Shown here: positions 12,301 through 24,400 of the stretch, piece after piece
Numbering within the stretch: the first letter of the stretch is position 1
Layout: each line of letters starts with the position of its first letter
DNA from: Bisporella sp. PMI_857
Lineage: Eukaryota; Ascomycota; Leotiomycetes; Helotiales; Helotiaceae
Length of the DNA stretch: 64,000 bases
NCBI GenBank assembly: GCA_021307315.1
Contig: JAJSPD010000032.1
Span: 310,001-374,000 of the forward strand
Reading direction: 5' to 3'
Notes under the pieces: model-generated
The model's input: the letters and a program-made list of their open reading frames with translations, nothing else
Databases searched by the model: none
Told to the model about the DNA's origin: nothing
Program-made: the position numbers and the translations under genes

Positions 12301-14431
12301 GGCTTTAAATACTGACGCCGCTTCCCTTCTCTTGAAAGCAGCCGTAGAGCCTTTACCATGGAATGACAACGTTGTGTCACTAGCATCGAGAATCACTGAA
12401 GCTCTGGGACTTCATCCTCTTACGATACTCCATGCTGGTGCTGCCATCCGAAATGGAATTTGTACGCTTGATACTTATCTAAAATACCATGATCGAAGCC
12501 TACAGAGAATTCGAGCCGGGGGCCATCGACGGTTTGAGCGTTTTCGTGGCAGTGACATGGACCACAGCATTTATGCTAGCTTCGAGGTGGTCTATTCCAA
12601 TATCACGAGCAAGGACACACTAGAGTCAGAAGATGCGATCCAGCTATTGAAGGTCTTCGCCTTTTTTCACTACAAGGACATCCGGTTTGACATTCTAGAA
12701 AGAGCCATCCAGAATCCTGCAAAGGAAAGAGGGCAGCAGCAAAAAGACGAGGAGAAACACCGCCTGAAGGAGATTGAGGGCAAGCCCAGAAGGCCGGGCT
12801 GGTTTCGAACCTTGCCATCCTCGCTACTGACATGGATGTTGGCAAATCGCACTCCACCTGTATTGCCCGATGCCATTCGTGATGGACAGTTGTTGCGTCA
12901 TTTTGACCCCGACCGGCTACGATCTGCTTTGAAAGAGCTTGTGCAAACTTCGCTCATTGTCCACAATGACTCACAAAATAGTGATAGCTACTCGATGCAT
13001 CCTCTAATTCACAAATGGGCCCGTGAAAGGCCGGAGATGAGTGTAGCAGAGCAAGCAGTATGGTCAGAAGCTGCTGCTACAATGCTCTCAGATTCTCTTC
13101 TCCTCCCTCCACTGGGCAGTGCACCAGAGGAGGAAGCGTTTCGCGCCTCCGTTCTTCCCCATGTTGAACATGTTCTAGCTTGCCAAAAATCAATTCGTGA
13201 TCGTATTTCATATCCTAGTAAAGTCGCAAGAGGACTAATATGGCGGTGGTTCAGCCTCTCCTATACCATGACGGCGGCTCGGGCTATCATCTACATGAAG
13301 TTTAGCCTCGTTCTTGCGCAGGGAGGTCTTTTCTCGGACGCCCGGGAGCTTCAAGAACCCATGAAGGACTACCTATTGAAAGTACTGGGAATCGAGCACA
13401 AGTCTACAAGGCGCGTCATGCTTGGTTTAGCCAACTCTTATATGAACCTGGGGGAGTACTACCAGGCTGAAGACATTATGACCAGAGTTCTTGAGGCCTG
13501 CGAAATTATATTGGGTTCAGGCGATCACGAGACGCTACTTACCAAAGGTATTATGGCCGAAACCTTGTTCAAGCAGGGCCGCTATACCGAAGCACGTAAG
13601 CTACAAGAGGAAGTTGTTATTGGCCTGACGGATGTCAAAGGTCGAAGCCATGAAGACACTGTCACTGCAATCGACGACCTGGGCATCACGATTATGCACC
13701 TCCGAGAAGATCTTAGAGCGGCTCAAAGATGTCATCGTGAAGCGATGAACGGGTTGGAAGACATTCTCGGTCCGGATCATTTCAAGACTATCAAGGCTAA
13801 AGAGAATCTGGCGGTAGTCGCAGTGTATATCCCAGGAGAAGATCTAAAATCTGCAGCAGCCATGATCGATAAGGTTTTGGAAGCCCGGAAATCGAAGTGG
13901 GGCGGAAACCTGCTCCATAGGCTCCTCCCTATGCTCTCAGCTATGCTCAACAAAGCCAAGATTAAATGCGCTCTAAACGAATTTGACGAGGCGGAGCATC
14001 TCATTAGGAACGTACTACAGCTGGCCGAGAGAAACTTTGAACCTGAACATCCTGCTCTCATGATTGGGAAATGTAGCTTAGCCAAAGTCCTCAACGAAAA
14101 GAAGCAGTGGGAAGAAGCCGAGAAAATTTTACTCGAGGTGATTGAACATTTCAGGGACAATCGATTTTCTCGGCAGGACCATCATCTTTATCGATTCGAG
14201 GCTATGAAGGAGCTCTCCAAATGCTACAAGCTACAATGCCGAACAGAGGAATGTCTGGACCTGTGTCATGAGATTCTCGGAAATCTCAAGCTGATCAACC
14301 GAGAGTGGCACCCGATTGCTAAGGAGGTGGAGGTAGAACGGAGAACACTATCCAAGGAGGAGGATGAAATAATACCTAGTTTAGAAGTAGAAAATTTAGA
14401 GGCAGAAAAGAGCAGATTTGACCAAAGCTAG
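9319..14431 (+). CDS. NLR-type receptor: HET, internal helical N-domain, NB-ARC, TPR
   Basis: Three exons (9319-11486, 11536-11961, 12016-14431; introns 49 and 54 nt) encode about 1669 residues. Residues 1 to about 350 are a HET domain: AILSHTWDLDEVTFQDI near 25, IWADTVCIDK near 70, RGWTLQELLAPQ near 135. Near residue 550 a second module starts with MDPLSIFSG, the typical opening of stand-alone fungal NLR N-terminal domains, and is helical. The NTPase follows: P-loop GIGGSGKT at about 845, Walker B YLLILDSADD at about 911, GLPL-like LGLHPLTILHAG, and an MHD-like SMHPLIHKWAR near 1192. The C-terminus is a run of TPR units (TPR_10/12 type, about 1290-1560). The family controls heterokaryon incompatibility and is thought to act in fungal innate immunity; HET domains trigger cell death. 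The specific partner is unknown. No stop or frameshift is seen in the joined frame, so it looks intact. Confidence 0.88.
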
Positions 14432-15771
14432 TGTCAATACCTTAGTTAATAGTAATTAACAACAACATAATAAATAAAGGAGAATCGGCCCAGCTCGGAT
14501 ACGTTGTTGTAGAAACAGCTGTCAGGTCAGCATTTCAGCCTTCGCCGAATAATTATACCCACAAGAAGCACCTAGAACAATTGAATTTTTGCCGGCCTGA
14601 AGCGTCTAGCGGTTTATGCGTAAACGGCTATAATCACATTCCTCTCCAAGAGCAATGCATACCAGGCAGACCCAGAAGAGAAAATCCGGCCAGGAGACCG
14701 GCAGGCCATCGACACCCGTCCAAACAGCCGTGGTTATAAGCCCCAGAAGTCTTTATATAAACATTACTACGCAGCGAAGAAGCCATTCCATCTCCCCTTT
14801 CTTCCAAATCCTTGTTCTTAAATTTTACCCAGCCGTGAATCGTCTCAGCTCACTTGCCACATGACACGCCAGCCTTCACAGCAACCATAAAGAACCCAAA
14901 AAAAAATATATATTAAATAATGCTCTAGTCTTTAATTGAAACGATGTGTTAAGCCCCATCGCGCAAGATCCCAAGTGTAAATAAACCTAGACAAATGATT
15001 CCAAACTGGGCATCACGCCTAAGAACCAAGAATCAAATTTGTAAGTCAAAGAAATACATTTAAAAGTTCAAAATTAGGGGGCGGGAGGGAGGAGGAGGAG
15101 GAGGAGGAAAATCCAAATCTCGGATTTCAAAAGGTAATAAATTGTAGGATACATGAAATTCGGTGCTGAAGGCGGCGAAGATGTTTTGCATAAGACATTG
15201 TGAAACAAAATAAACTGTAGAGGAGCGGGTGGCTGACCGCATGGAAACACCTGCATAGAACGAGGCCCCGCCCAAATGCAGAGCTGACGTGCATTAGCCT
15301 TATCCGGTGTTACGGTCCCGCATGTAGATGCGAGGATTACACGATATGAAATGATTCGATTATTTGAGAGATGCGGAGTGATTTAATGCTGACACATTGG
15401 ACGCAGGGAATACGTCATTTTCCATGAAGTTCACCAAAAATATACGCTCAAAGTGCGATTATGTCTATAACATTATGATTTAAAGAAGCACCTGTTGGGG
15501 TATGTAATGCGCCAGATTGATATAACTCCTTCGCTCCATATCCCAGCCCCCTTTCACGCCATTGCTGTTCGCAAGATAGCTCAACCCAATAGAGCCAATT
15601 GATTATACACATTTTTGAGAATCGTCTAGAAGAAATAAAAGGAGAATGCCGCAGACCCAAGCTCAGCTGCGATGCTAGCTTTACGATCTTTGCAGACATG
15701 ACCACAGAGCTCCACCACATGCGAACACGTTACGAAGCGAAGACAGCAAGTGTCTGATCTATGCTTGGATG
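14432..15771. other. Convergent intergenic region
   Basis: Lies between the 3' ends of the NLR (+) and the H+-ATPase (-). It contains AT-rich 3' flanks and a short GGA repeat at 15088-15108. I see no gene in it. Confidence 0.5.
15088..15108 (+). repeat. GGA trinucleotide repeat, seven copies
   Basis: Seven perfect GGA units in a purine-rich tract of the convergent intergenic region. This is a simple microsatellite. Confidence 0.8.
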
Positions 15772-18700
15772 TTATGTGGTCTTCTCGTGCTGTGTAGACA
15801 CACGTTGAAGCGAGACAACTATGAAACGTATTAGTAACAACTCCAAGCGAAATTATGCGAGCATGACTTACCAAAGTCTTCAAGTGATCTCTGGCTCTTC
15901 TTTGGTGATTTTCCATGCATGAGGTTATCAAATCCAGTACTGTCCTGAAGAAGATAATAGACACCGCCCATAACGCAGAAAACACCGAAAGAAAAGATCC
16001 AGACTCGTACCACAGCAACGATTGAGGTTCTACCACCAACAAACCAACCGAAGATGGTGAACAGGGTTGCGATGATGTCGACGACCAAAATTGCGCCGGT
16101 CAATTGCCACGAGGGAAGAGACGACCAGAAAGGACCATTGGCTCGTGTAATGAAGATCAGCCAGTTCTCAGTTAGAGAAATTTCCAAGAACAAAACCTCA
16201 TCAATGACACCGAAATTCTGGACAATACCTCCATCCTTTCCTTGAACGATCATTGTGGTAAGAGTGATCCAGGTGCCGACAGCGAGCACGATTCCAAGCA
16301 AGACAGACATACCCCAAAGTTTTGGCAAGTTCCACTTGACAGGAGTCTTAGAGAAGGGAGCGTTGTCGTACGCAATGGCCAAGGTCGCAACATCGGCAAA
16401 AATAGCGATGAAGACAACCAGTTCAATATTGAGAGATTCGTTCATGATGGCGATCCACAAGCCGAGGAATATCTCCAAATGGATGGACAAAGCAATACGA
16501 TAGACAACGTAGGCGTACATGCGGTGAAAGATCTGGCGGGAAGTCTTGAGAGCATCAATGATCGCACCAAGACCAGGAGCCATGAAAACAATATCAGCAG
16601 CCGAACGAGCAGCATCAGATGCACCTTCCACAGCAATACCAGTATCTGCCTTCTTGAGAGATGGAGCATCATTAACACCATCACCAGTCATGGCCACTAA
16701 ATAACCACGTTGTTGAAGGATCTGGACAACGTTGTACTTGTGCTGAGGGAAGACTTCGGCAAAACCATCTGCAGCCTCGACAAAATCGTAGACTTCGGAG
16801 CCAGGCATTTCACCTCCGCCATTATCGCCAAGTCCAAGCCGCTCAGCGTTGTAGACGTTAGTACCGAGACCCAGTTGCCGAGAAGTCTCACGAGCAATGC
16901 CGACAGCATCGCCAGTTAGCATCTTGATAGATAAACCAAGAGTCTTCGCCTCGTTGATAGTACGTGCAGTGTCATGACGAGGGGGGTCAGAGCAAGGCAT
17001 AATACCAAGAATTTCCCATTGGCCTGCACCACGCTTTCGAGCAACACCAAGAGATCGGAAGCCGCGAGTTGCAAATTCAGCAACCTTATTCTTGTATGCT
17101 TGGTCAATATCGTCAGGAATTGGATGGTCCTCCTCAACGGTTTTCAGCACAAAGAGAGGCGCGCCTTTGACACAGATGATGCGTTCGCCTTGTGGCGACT
17201 CGACTACGGCTTGGACCTTTTTGGAGACGGGATCGAATGGATGGAACTCGCGTACTGTGTACTTAGAGAGAACTGACTTGGCACGAGGATAGTATCGGAG
17301 AGCTTTAAGAAATGCCTTATCAATCGCATCTATACCCTTCTTCTTGCGAGTGGCGGCCAAACAGGCAGTTAGCATAAGGTCGTCAGGCTCAACACCCGGA
17401 ACAGTGAAAGGTTCGGCCAAAGAGAGCTTGTTCTTTGTAAGGGTACCGGTTTTGTCAGAACAGAGAATTTCAACCCCAGCGAGAGATTCAATGGCAGACA
17501 GCTTCTGGACGATGGCTTTTTTCTTCGCAAGATAAGCAGCCCCAACCGCCATTGTAGTTGTTACAACCGCAGGAAGTCCAACGGGAACACCGATAATGGT
17601 AATAGCGAGGGTATGCTCTAGAATAAGGACGATTGGGTTCGATCTATAGAAAGATGAAACCCAGACCACTAGATTAGTAAAAACAACCAAAACCAGGAGA
17701 ACAAGGCCAATCCCATTCAGAACTTCAGTAAAATGCCCAGGTCCTGATCCAGCTTGGTTGACAAGAGACGCAGCACGACCCACAAATGTATTGTCACCAG
17801 TTGAGGTAATGACCAAGAAAGCTTCGCCGCGCTTGACTACAGAAGTGGCATAGCATGAATCGCCTTTGTGCTTATCAACAGCAAGAGACTCTCCAGTGAT
17901 TGACGATTGATCTATTTGCAAGAAAGCATCATCGGTGACAATTTTGCCGTCGGCTGGAATGATAGTTCCCTATGAGATGCATTAGGCGGCGGTATCCTCA
18001 AGATCATGCACATGTATAAGCTTACCTCTTCAATCTGAAGAATATCTCCTGGAACAACCTCTGGTGACTCAATTTCGAAAAGTCTACCGTCACGCAGGAC
18101 AACCGCCTTCAACGCAAGGCCCTTCTTCAATTCCTCCACAACTGATCCGGCTTGATATTCTTGAATGAACCCAACCGCGGCATTAAGCAGAAGTAACGCG
18201 CAAATGACACCAAAGTCTACCCAGTCCTCTAGGCCAGCGGCAAGAACAGCAGCAGCCTATGATGAAATTTGTGTTAGTAATCATACCCAGGATATTTGCG
18301 CTTCATACGAGTATTATAGCAGGCCATGGAAGAAATTCGGCTAGCTGTGCGCAATATGATGCGAGTGTGGAAGGAAGAGTAATTGCTAAAGGGGGAGGTG
18401 GTATGAGGAGAAAGGGCCTTTGGCAGTCGTGCACATACCTCCATAACGAACTGAATCGGACCAACGAAGTACATGCAGAACTTCAGGATCAAGTTCTCCT
18501 TTTCTTCCTTCATCTGATTCCAACCCCACTTCTTCCGACGTTGGTGAACCTCCGCATCTGTGAGACCTATGCGAGTGTCTGTTTGTAACAGGTCCTCAGG
18601 TACAATACGTCCTCCAGTTGTTCCCACAACTTGCTCGTCTTCTTCCTCTTCGCCGACATGTCCATCCTCTGATTCGAGCTCGTCTATCAGCGCGTCCATG

Positions 18701-18870
18701 TCTTGAATGTCTTCGTCGTCATCATCAACTCCATCTGTGATAGAGGGCTTCTGAGGCGATCGGTCACGGTGCGCAGCCTTCTCGTTGAAATGGCCAGACT
18801 CTATGTTGGTATTGAGGTGATTAGGGGGGTTCGAGGAAGAATTGCTGGAGTAATCGGCGTGGTTATCCAT
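15772..18870 (-). CDS. pma1: Plasma-membrane H+-ATPase (P3A-type)
   Basis: Pumps protons out of the cell with ATP and energises nutrient uptake. Four exons on the minus strand (18870-18439, 18256-18026, 17969-15872, 15818-15772; introns 182, 56 and 53 nt) give 935 residues. The N-terminal cytosolic arm is acidic (DDDDED and EEEEDE runs). It is followed by VGPIQFVME and [12 protein letters not shown] of the first membrane pair, the actuator TGES loop, and [18 protein letters not shown] in TM4. The phosphorylation motif [11 protein letters not shown] has its Asp at about residue 393. Then come [15 protein letters not shown] and the remaining membrane helices. The last small exon supplies the regulatory tail, ending [12 protein letters not shown]. 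The Ser-Thr pair (about 928-929) matches the glucose-responsive phosphosites of yeast Pma1. The tail is found only if the 47-nt final exon is included. Its promoter lies in the long gene-free region to the right. Confidence 0.96.
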
Positions 18871-20124
18871 TGTGAAAAATTAATTGCTGAGCTGAGCGCT
18901 GCCCAGGTCTCTGCGTAGAGAAATTAAAGAATAGTAAAACCCAACAAGGCGCGCGACGAGCAGGTTGGTCCTGCTAGTCAGCGATATTAGAAGTGAATGA
19001 AGACTCGAAACTATTTTCAATTTTAGAGTAGATTCTAGATAACGAAAGAAGGACTATGAAAGGTAGGATAGGGAGAGACGAACGGGAATTGAAGATGGTT
19101 AGAGGTTGTGGAATTGGAGAGTGGTCGAGTGGGAGGAAATTATTTGGGATGGGAAGCTTTGGGAGATTTTAAAGATGAAGGCAGAAAAAGGCTAATTGAT
19201 AGGATGACGGAAAGTGGGAAAGGGCGGGCAGGAACGATGGTGGTAGGGGGCCAAGCTAAGGCCTGGAATGGCTACTGTAGGGATTAGTGGTTTAGTTCTA
19301 GAGTTCGACCAGGGTAACACCAGGCCAGGGCAGGCTGGCAGGTGCAGGGGTGGTTGAGGGAGGGGGGATCTCTACGCGGGGCACTATAAGTCTGGGCCGG
19401 AATGTGTGTGTGTGTGTATGTTGTGTGACTTTTAAAAAAAAAAGAACAAAAATTAGTACAGGAACAGCTAATACACACTCTCAATCACACACAAGGAAAA
19501 ACTAGGGAGAGACCAGTAATCCCACCGCTCAACAGTCCTGTCCCCTAGAATCGGCTAAAAAAAACTACAAAAACTCTAACGTCTGGAAGGCACCAAACTC
19601 TACCTTGGTACAGTCCACCACATTTCGCAAACGCAGCTAGTATGCTGCGGCAGAAGTGCCAGTTCTCAAGCTCAGAAAGGATACTAGTCTGTAGCTAAAG
19701 CTTGAAAGCTATTATTCATTAGTGAGCACAATCAAAAATCACCTACCAGCCAAGCTTAACTGAGAAAGCCCCAAGCATGCCTTGAACACAGAGATATGGA
19801 CAAGCCTTTCTTGGCAGTATACTCCTCCCAATTTCTGGTCCTTACTTGCTATCTTCATTGTAGCATCTATCGCTCTGGAATGATGTTGCTTCCGCCACTA
19901 CAGAAGTCGTATCATTAGCGGCCCGAATGGGTTTGGCGACCATACCTATTCGCCTCGAATCTGTCAATGTGATCTTGATATTGCGTCTTGGCCGTGGATC
20001 CTCTCTGCAAGTGGTGGAGTAGCAGTGCTGTGCATTGCATTTGATGCTTGACATCCTGCATGCATCCCAGCCCATCAATTAAATGCCACCTCAAACCTTA
20101 TGATCATGCTATCAACGACAATAC

Positions 20125-20141
20125 AAAAAAAAAAAAAAAAA
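20125..20141 (+). repeat. Poly(A) run, 17 nt
   Basis: An uninterrupted run of 17 adenines in the gene-free region, with no coding frame beside it. Confidence 0.85.
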
Positions 20142-21380
20142 TTGCACCTCTCGCTCTAAGCGATCCCAAACGATCACACATATTCTAGCGTGAATCGCCA
20201 TCATGCCAACGCAGCCTGCTTCCACATTTACGACAGCAGCTTGGAAAACATTAGAGGATCTGTGTTCACATAAGTGCATCGCTCGAGGGTGGAACGTACA
20301 TATCAGAAGCCGTTGGTCACCCGCTCAATGACAGCTACGTTTTGGTTGTGTGCAGTGCTCACCTGTAACTGTCCGTTCGACACGAGCAGTCTCTTTCCAT
20401 TCCAATGCAAGCACAGCCAAGTCACCCCAAGTCAGGAGGCATAACGGAGAAGCAAGCAACCGATACTGGAGCTGGCTAGACACACAAGCACCTATGTATA
20501 TGGCGGTGTTTGCGCTGTAGTGCTCCAGGATCTGCAAGGAAGCTTTCATCACTACGATTACACTATGTCTTGATTACTGGGCACCAATGTCACGACGTGG
20601 AACCGCCAAGTCTGGTTCATCTGTGTGACCCAAAAAGATCAACCATGACTCAACTACTCCCTAATCTTGATTCATACGGCATAGTTCAGGGAAATTTTTC
20701 GTTCATTTTAATCTAGACAAAATACCACAACTGGTAGCGGTTCGCCACATAAGTAACTCAGAAAATCATATATCCTTGACGATAGGTCCTCTAGTTTCAG
20801 AAATGATTAATACAGCCATGTATGTGCCTGTTCGGCCGAGTTCTGCGAAACATGAGCTTCGTGAAACGACGTAGAACACTATTACTTGGAACTTACGTCT
20901 TGGAGTGACTTCTCTCGAAGGGGCGAAGGACGAGCACTATGTGCCCTTTAAGGTCTCAGCAAGGCTGACGAATTTATTGAAGCCTTGCCTCGATGCAGAA
21001 GTCGGATGCAAGGCTTCGATATGAATCATGTTCAACGGCCAAGATCTGCAGGAACCTCGGTCGTCATAAACCCTTGACACCGGCTATAATCCCACTACAT
21101 GATCTTTCAGGCGCGGCTATTAATTGTTGGGCAAAATCGGATTGATCTTTTGGTATTTTTTTATTTCATTATTAAACGCATAAACTAAGAGTCTTCTGCA
21201 CACCACCAAAAATATGTTGGTCGTTATCACGGATAGATCCGCATTTAGCTTGCCCCACCTCTTTTTGGTAGATCAGGGAGATCCTCAAGGGCTGCAACAA
21301 AACATCTGGTTTGAATTTTACTGTGTATCAGACAGGCTCAAACGGGTCAGAGATGAGAAAGTCCCTCAAGTTCGCTATTG

Positions 21381-21408
21381 AAAAAAAAAAAAAAAAAAAA
21401 AAAAAAAA
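21381..21408 (+). repeat. Poly(A) run, 28 nt
   Basis: An uninterrupted run of 28 adenines followed by an AT-rich stretch (AATAAAATATTATTATTA). It could be a slippage tract or the tail of a retroposed sequence; no source gene is visible on its left. Confidence 0.85.
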
Positions 21409-24400
21409 CAGAAATAAAATATTATTATTAGAGACCGCCTATTCCATGACGGCCCAAGCGCTGTCTGAAGCTCAACGATGATTGCGCTGCTGGAATCTAG
21501 CTTCGGCCGCTCAGCATTTGTTGTGTCCGGTAGCCTCAGTCCATCAAAAATATTTCGTCAGCCTTTGCTATTGTCCCATTAGCCAAAGCATCGTTGATTC
21601 TGGATTGAACAAATGATCAGGTAATCTTACCCTTGCCCCTTCATCCGCCCAACAAATGCGTAACATATCATTTTCTTTGTGATTCGCCGCTTAGTGATCT
21701 CAGCGCTTTTTAGTTCGTTCTTTGTCCGTGTAGCTCCCAACAGTTTATAATAGTGGCCTCCCTCGAGGTATAGGAAAAACTCTATAATCGCCAGCGTTGT
21801 TGAGCCTCTTCCAAGCAAGGTTTGACCATTGCGGTGATGAGTTTTGAAATTCGAGATTAGTTGCCTTTATCGCGATGGCTTAGCACCGGATGTTCGCACT
21901 CTGCCTCTCGTGCAAACATTGCGTTTTCGCCGAGAAAATCTGAATTGGCTACTAATTAAAGCTATCACACAGGGTAAGCTAGTGTAATACATGGCCTTTG
22001 CCGCCAATACAAGACAGACTGTTAACGTCCCCACTCCATGCAAGGAAACACCCCCTTCTCCTTCTTTGAGAGCCAAAATTGTCGACATATCCTTTGTACT
22101 TCCGCACACCAGATGCCAGGCCAAATACCTCACAAAGTCTGTGGTTGGGGATACGCCTGCCGTACGGTAACTTTCTTAATCTTGGTCATCCCGATTGAGA
22201 AACGCATGGTTCAAAATCTGCTTGCGCATTTATACTCAATGCAATGCCTGACGCTCACATATTTATCCGTTTTTTAAACGATGTCGATTCCCACAAGTGC
22301 AGTTTTTGGCGGAGTGAAAAGAATTTCGGTGCTTTCAACGGGCTTGGTATAAGGAGGCCAAGACGCCAGAGAAGTAGGGATTCATCGGGGTGAAAGATTG
22401 GTACAAGGGGTGTTAGGAGTTTCCTCATCTGCACCTGATATCTAGACCTGTAATGATGTCTTTACTTTGTTTTTAACGGCTCTTTGTAGGTATTCCCACT
22501 AGCCCGGATGTTTTGCACTGTTAGCAGATGGGCAGATTGCTGGGTTTGACTCTTTTTCCAATTTGTTGCTGCCCTTGCTGTTGCTGCCACTTTGAATTTC
22601 ATATTATAGATACATAATGCTTATGTACCATCTCAGGTTGTGTTGTTCCAACACTGGTATTGAACACCTCTTTCACATGCTGCCAGAATCGCATGCTGAA
22701 AGATCTCAATTCAATCTGACAACGCCATACCAACTCCAACACATCGTAGTCAGTGACACTATCGCGATCTCATGGCTTGACAGATAAACCAGTGCAATGT
22801 CTAATTATAGTTAACTGCTGATCCCTTCTCGTTGTTGCGTATGCGCTTATGATAGCCCTGCTTCAATCGTAACAAGGCATCTTTCTTTGTAAGATAGGGC
22901 TATTGCAAAGGTATAAAATCGTAATAGATGGCCACAAAGTGAGAAACAATATTCGCCAAAGACAAGTAGGCGATAAACAAAAAGGCGATTGAGGAGCTAG
23001 AGCTGAGGAAGTATCCTGGACCTGGTTGGGAGATTCTTCAGCTTAAAAAGCCGTGCAGAGCTTAGAGCTTTTCAAAAGATGCTCTTGGTCATTCCTTTGA
23101 AATAGATCACTTTTTGCATTTGACATGAGGCTTGCTGTTACCTTTGTTCCCGTTGCCACTTGGTCTCTCATTTCAGGGACACTGATCTCGTGGTTTGAAG
23201 GAAAGCCTTCTTGGACAGGATCAAATGCCATAACAAACTTGTGCAAAAAGTGGAACATGCCTGTTAGCTTTCTATACATGCATATAACATACCGCAAAAC
23301 AAATACAGAACCACAGCCAGTGGGCAACTGGGAGAACGCCAGGTCGAAGAAGTTACAGATCAGCCATGGAAAGATTCTTGATTTATGCCCTCTTCTGCCT
23401 TGTTCTCGAAGCTTTCTGAGAATATGTCAATAATCCAGACCACGTTTGTAAATTTGCGAGAAAGCGAAACGTGAAGCTGAAAGAGCCCTCAGCCATGCAA
23501 GCTATCAAAGAGGAGAACTGAGTGCACTTGCATTCTTTTCTTCAGCTAAATTCATGAATTTCATGATAAGATATTGAGTCGCTAGATGCAGATAGGTGCT
23601 GCTTCCTCATTGTATTTGTATATACCAGAAACCTAGACCCGCGCATGTTATGGCCATATTGTAGCATTTACCTGACTAGTAAAGTAGCATATTTCAGCTC
23701 TTTATGAGTGAGCCGCACCGTCAAAAAAGCATTTGCTGTCACTTGCTTGTTAGGCATTATGTTTATGACAAGCTACTTCTCATGGCAATTAAGAAGCTTA
23801 AGCTGACTGGTTCCATAATACATTGTATACTAATAGCATCAACGCAAACATTTATTAAGCATGCATTTTTGAATATTTACCTACCTATACGCAACTCCCT
23901 TCTATAGTCTTGTGCTTGTTTACTTTAGGATTCTAAACGCTGTCCACGGTATCACTTTGCTTATTTATATGTTTCTACAACAATATCTTGTACTTATAAC
24001 TTGTACTTGGTTTTAACTGCTCCTAAAGCACATGCAAATTGCACATGACTATAAAAACAACCAGGAAGGAAACACAGGCGGCTTCAAGTTACGCAATGTT
24101 GGTGTCTGTAAATCATGCTTGTAAACACCCCAAAGTCAATTTACCTCATTACAATCCCCAAACAAGTACTGCATATAAATCACATTCTTGGAACTGCGCT
24201 TGTTGTCAAATTGTTTTCACAATGCAAAGCCAGTAATATAATTTTTCCATAGGTAATTTACTGTAAAGAGCTTGGCCAGTATATTCAAGCCCGCAGAACG
24301 TACATATCCCGCGACAATGTTTCGTTATCTTTTGCTACCTTATTATTGATATTTAAGCTGTTGCTACGGAAATTTTGTTGTGGCGAAAAGCAAGATACAG

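Noticed and set aside
15060..15275. Proline-rich minus-strand frame
   Set aside because: The proline run is only the translation of the GGA repeat; no gene context.
19303..19330. Alu-like phrase GAGTTCGACCAGG
   Set aside because: It is a short chance match with no flanking SINE structure, A-box or tail.
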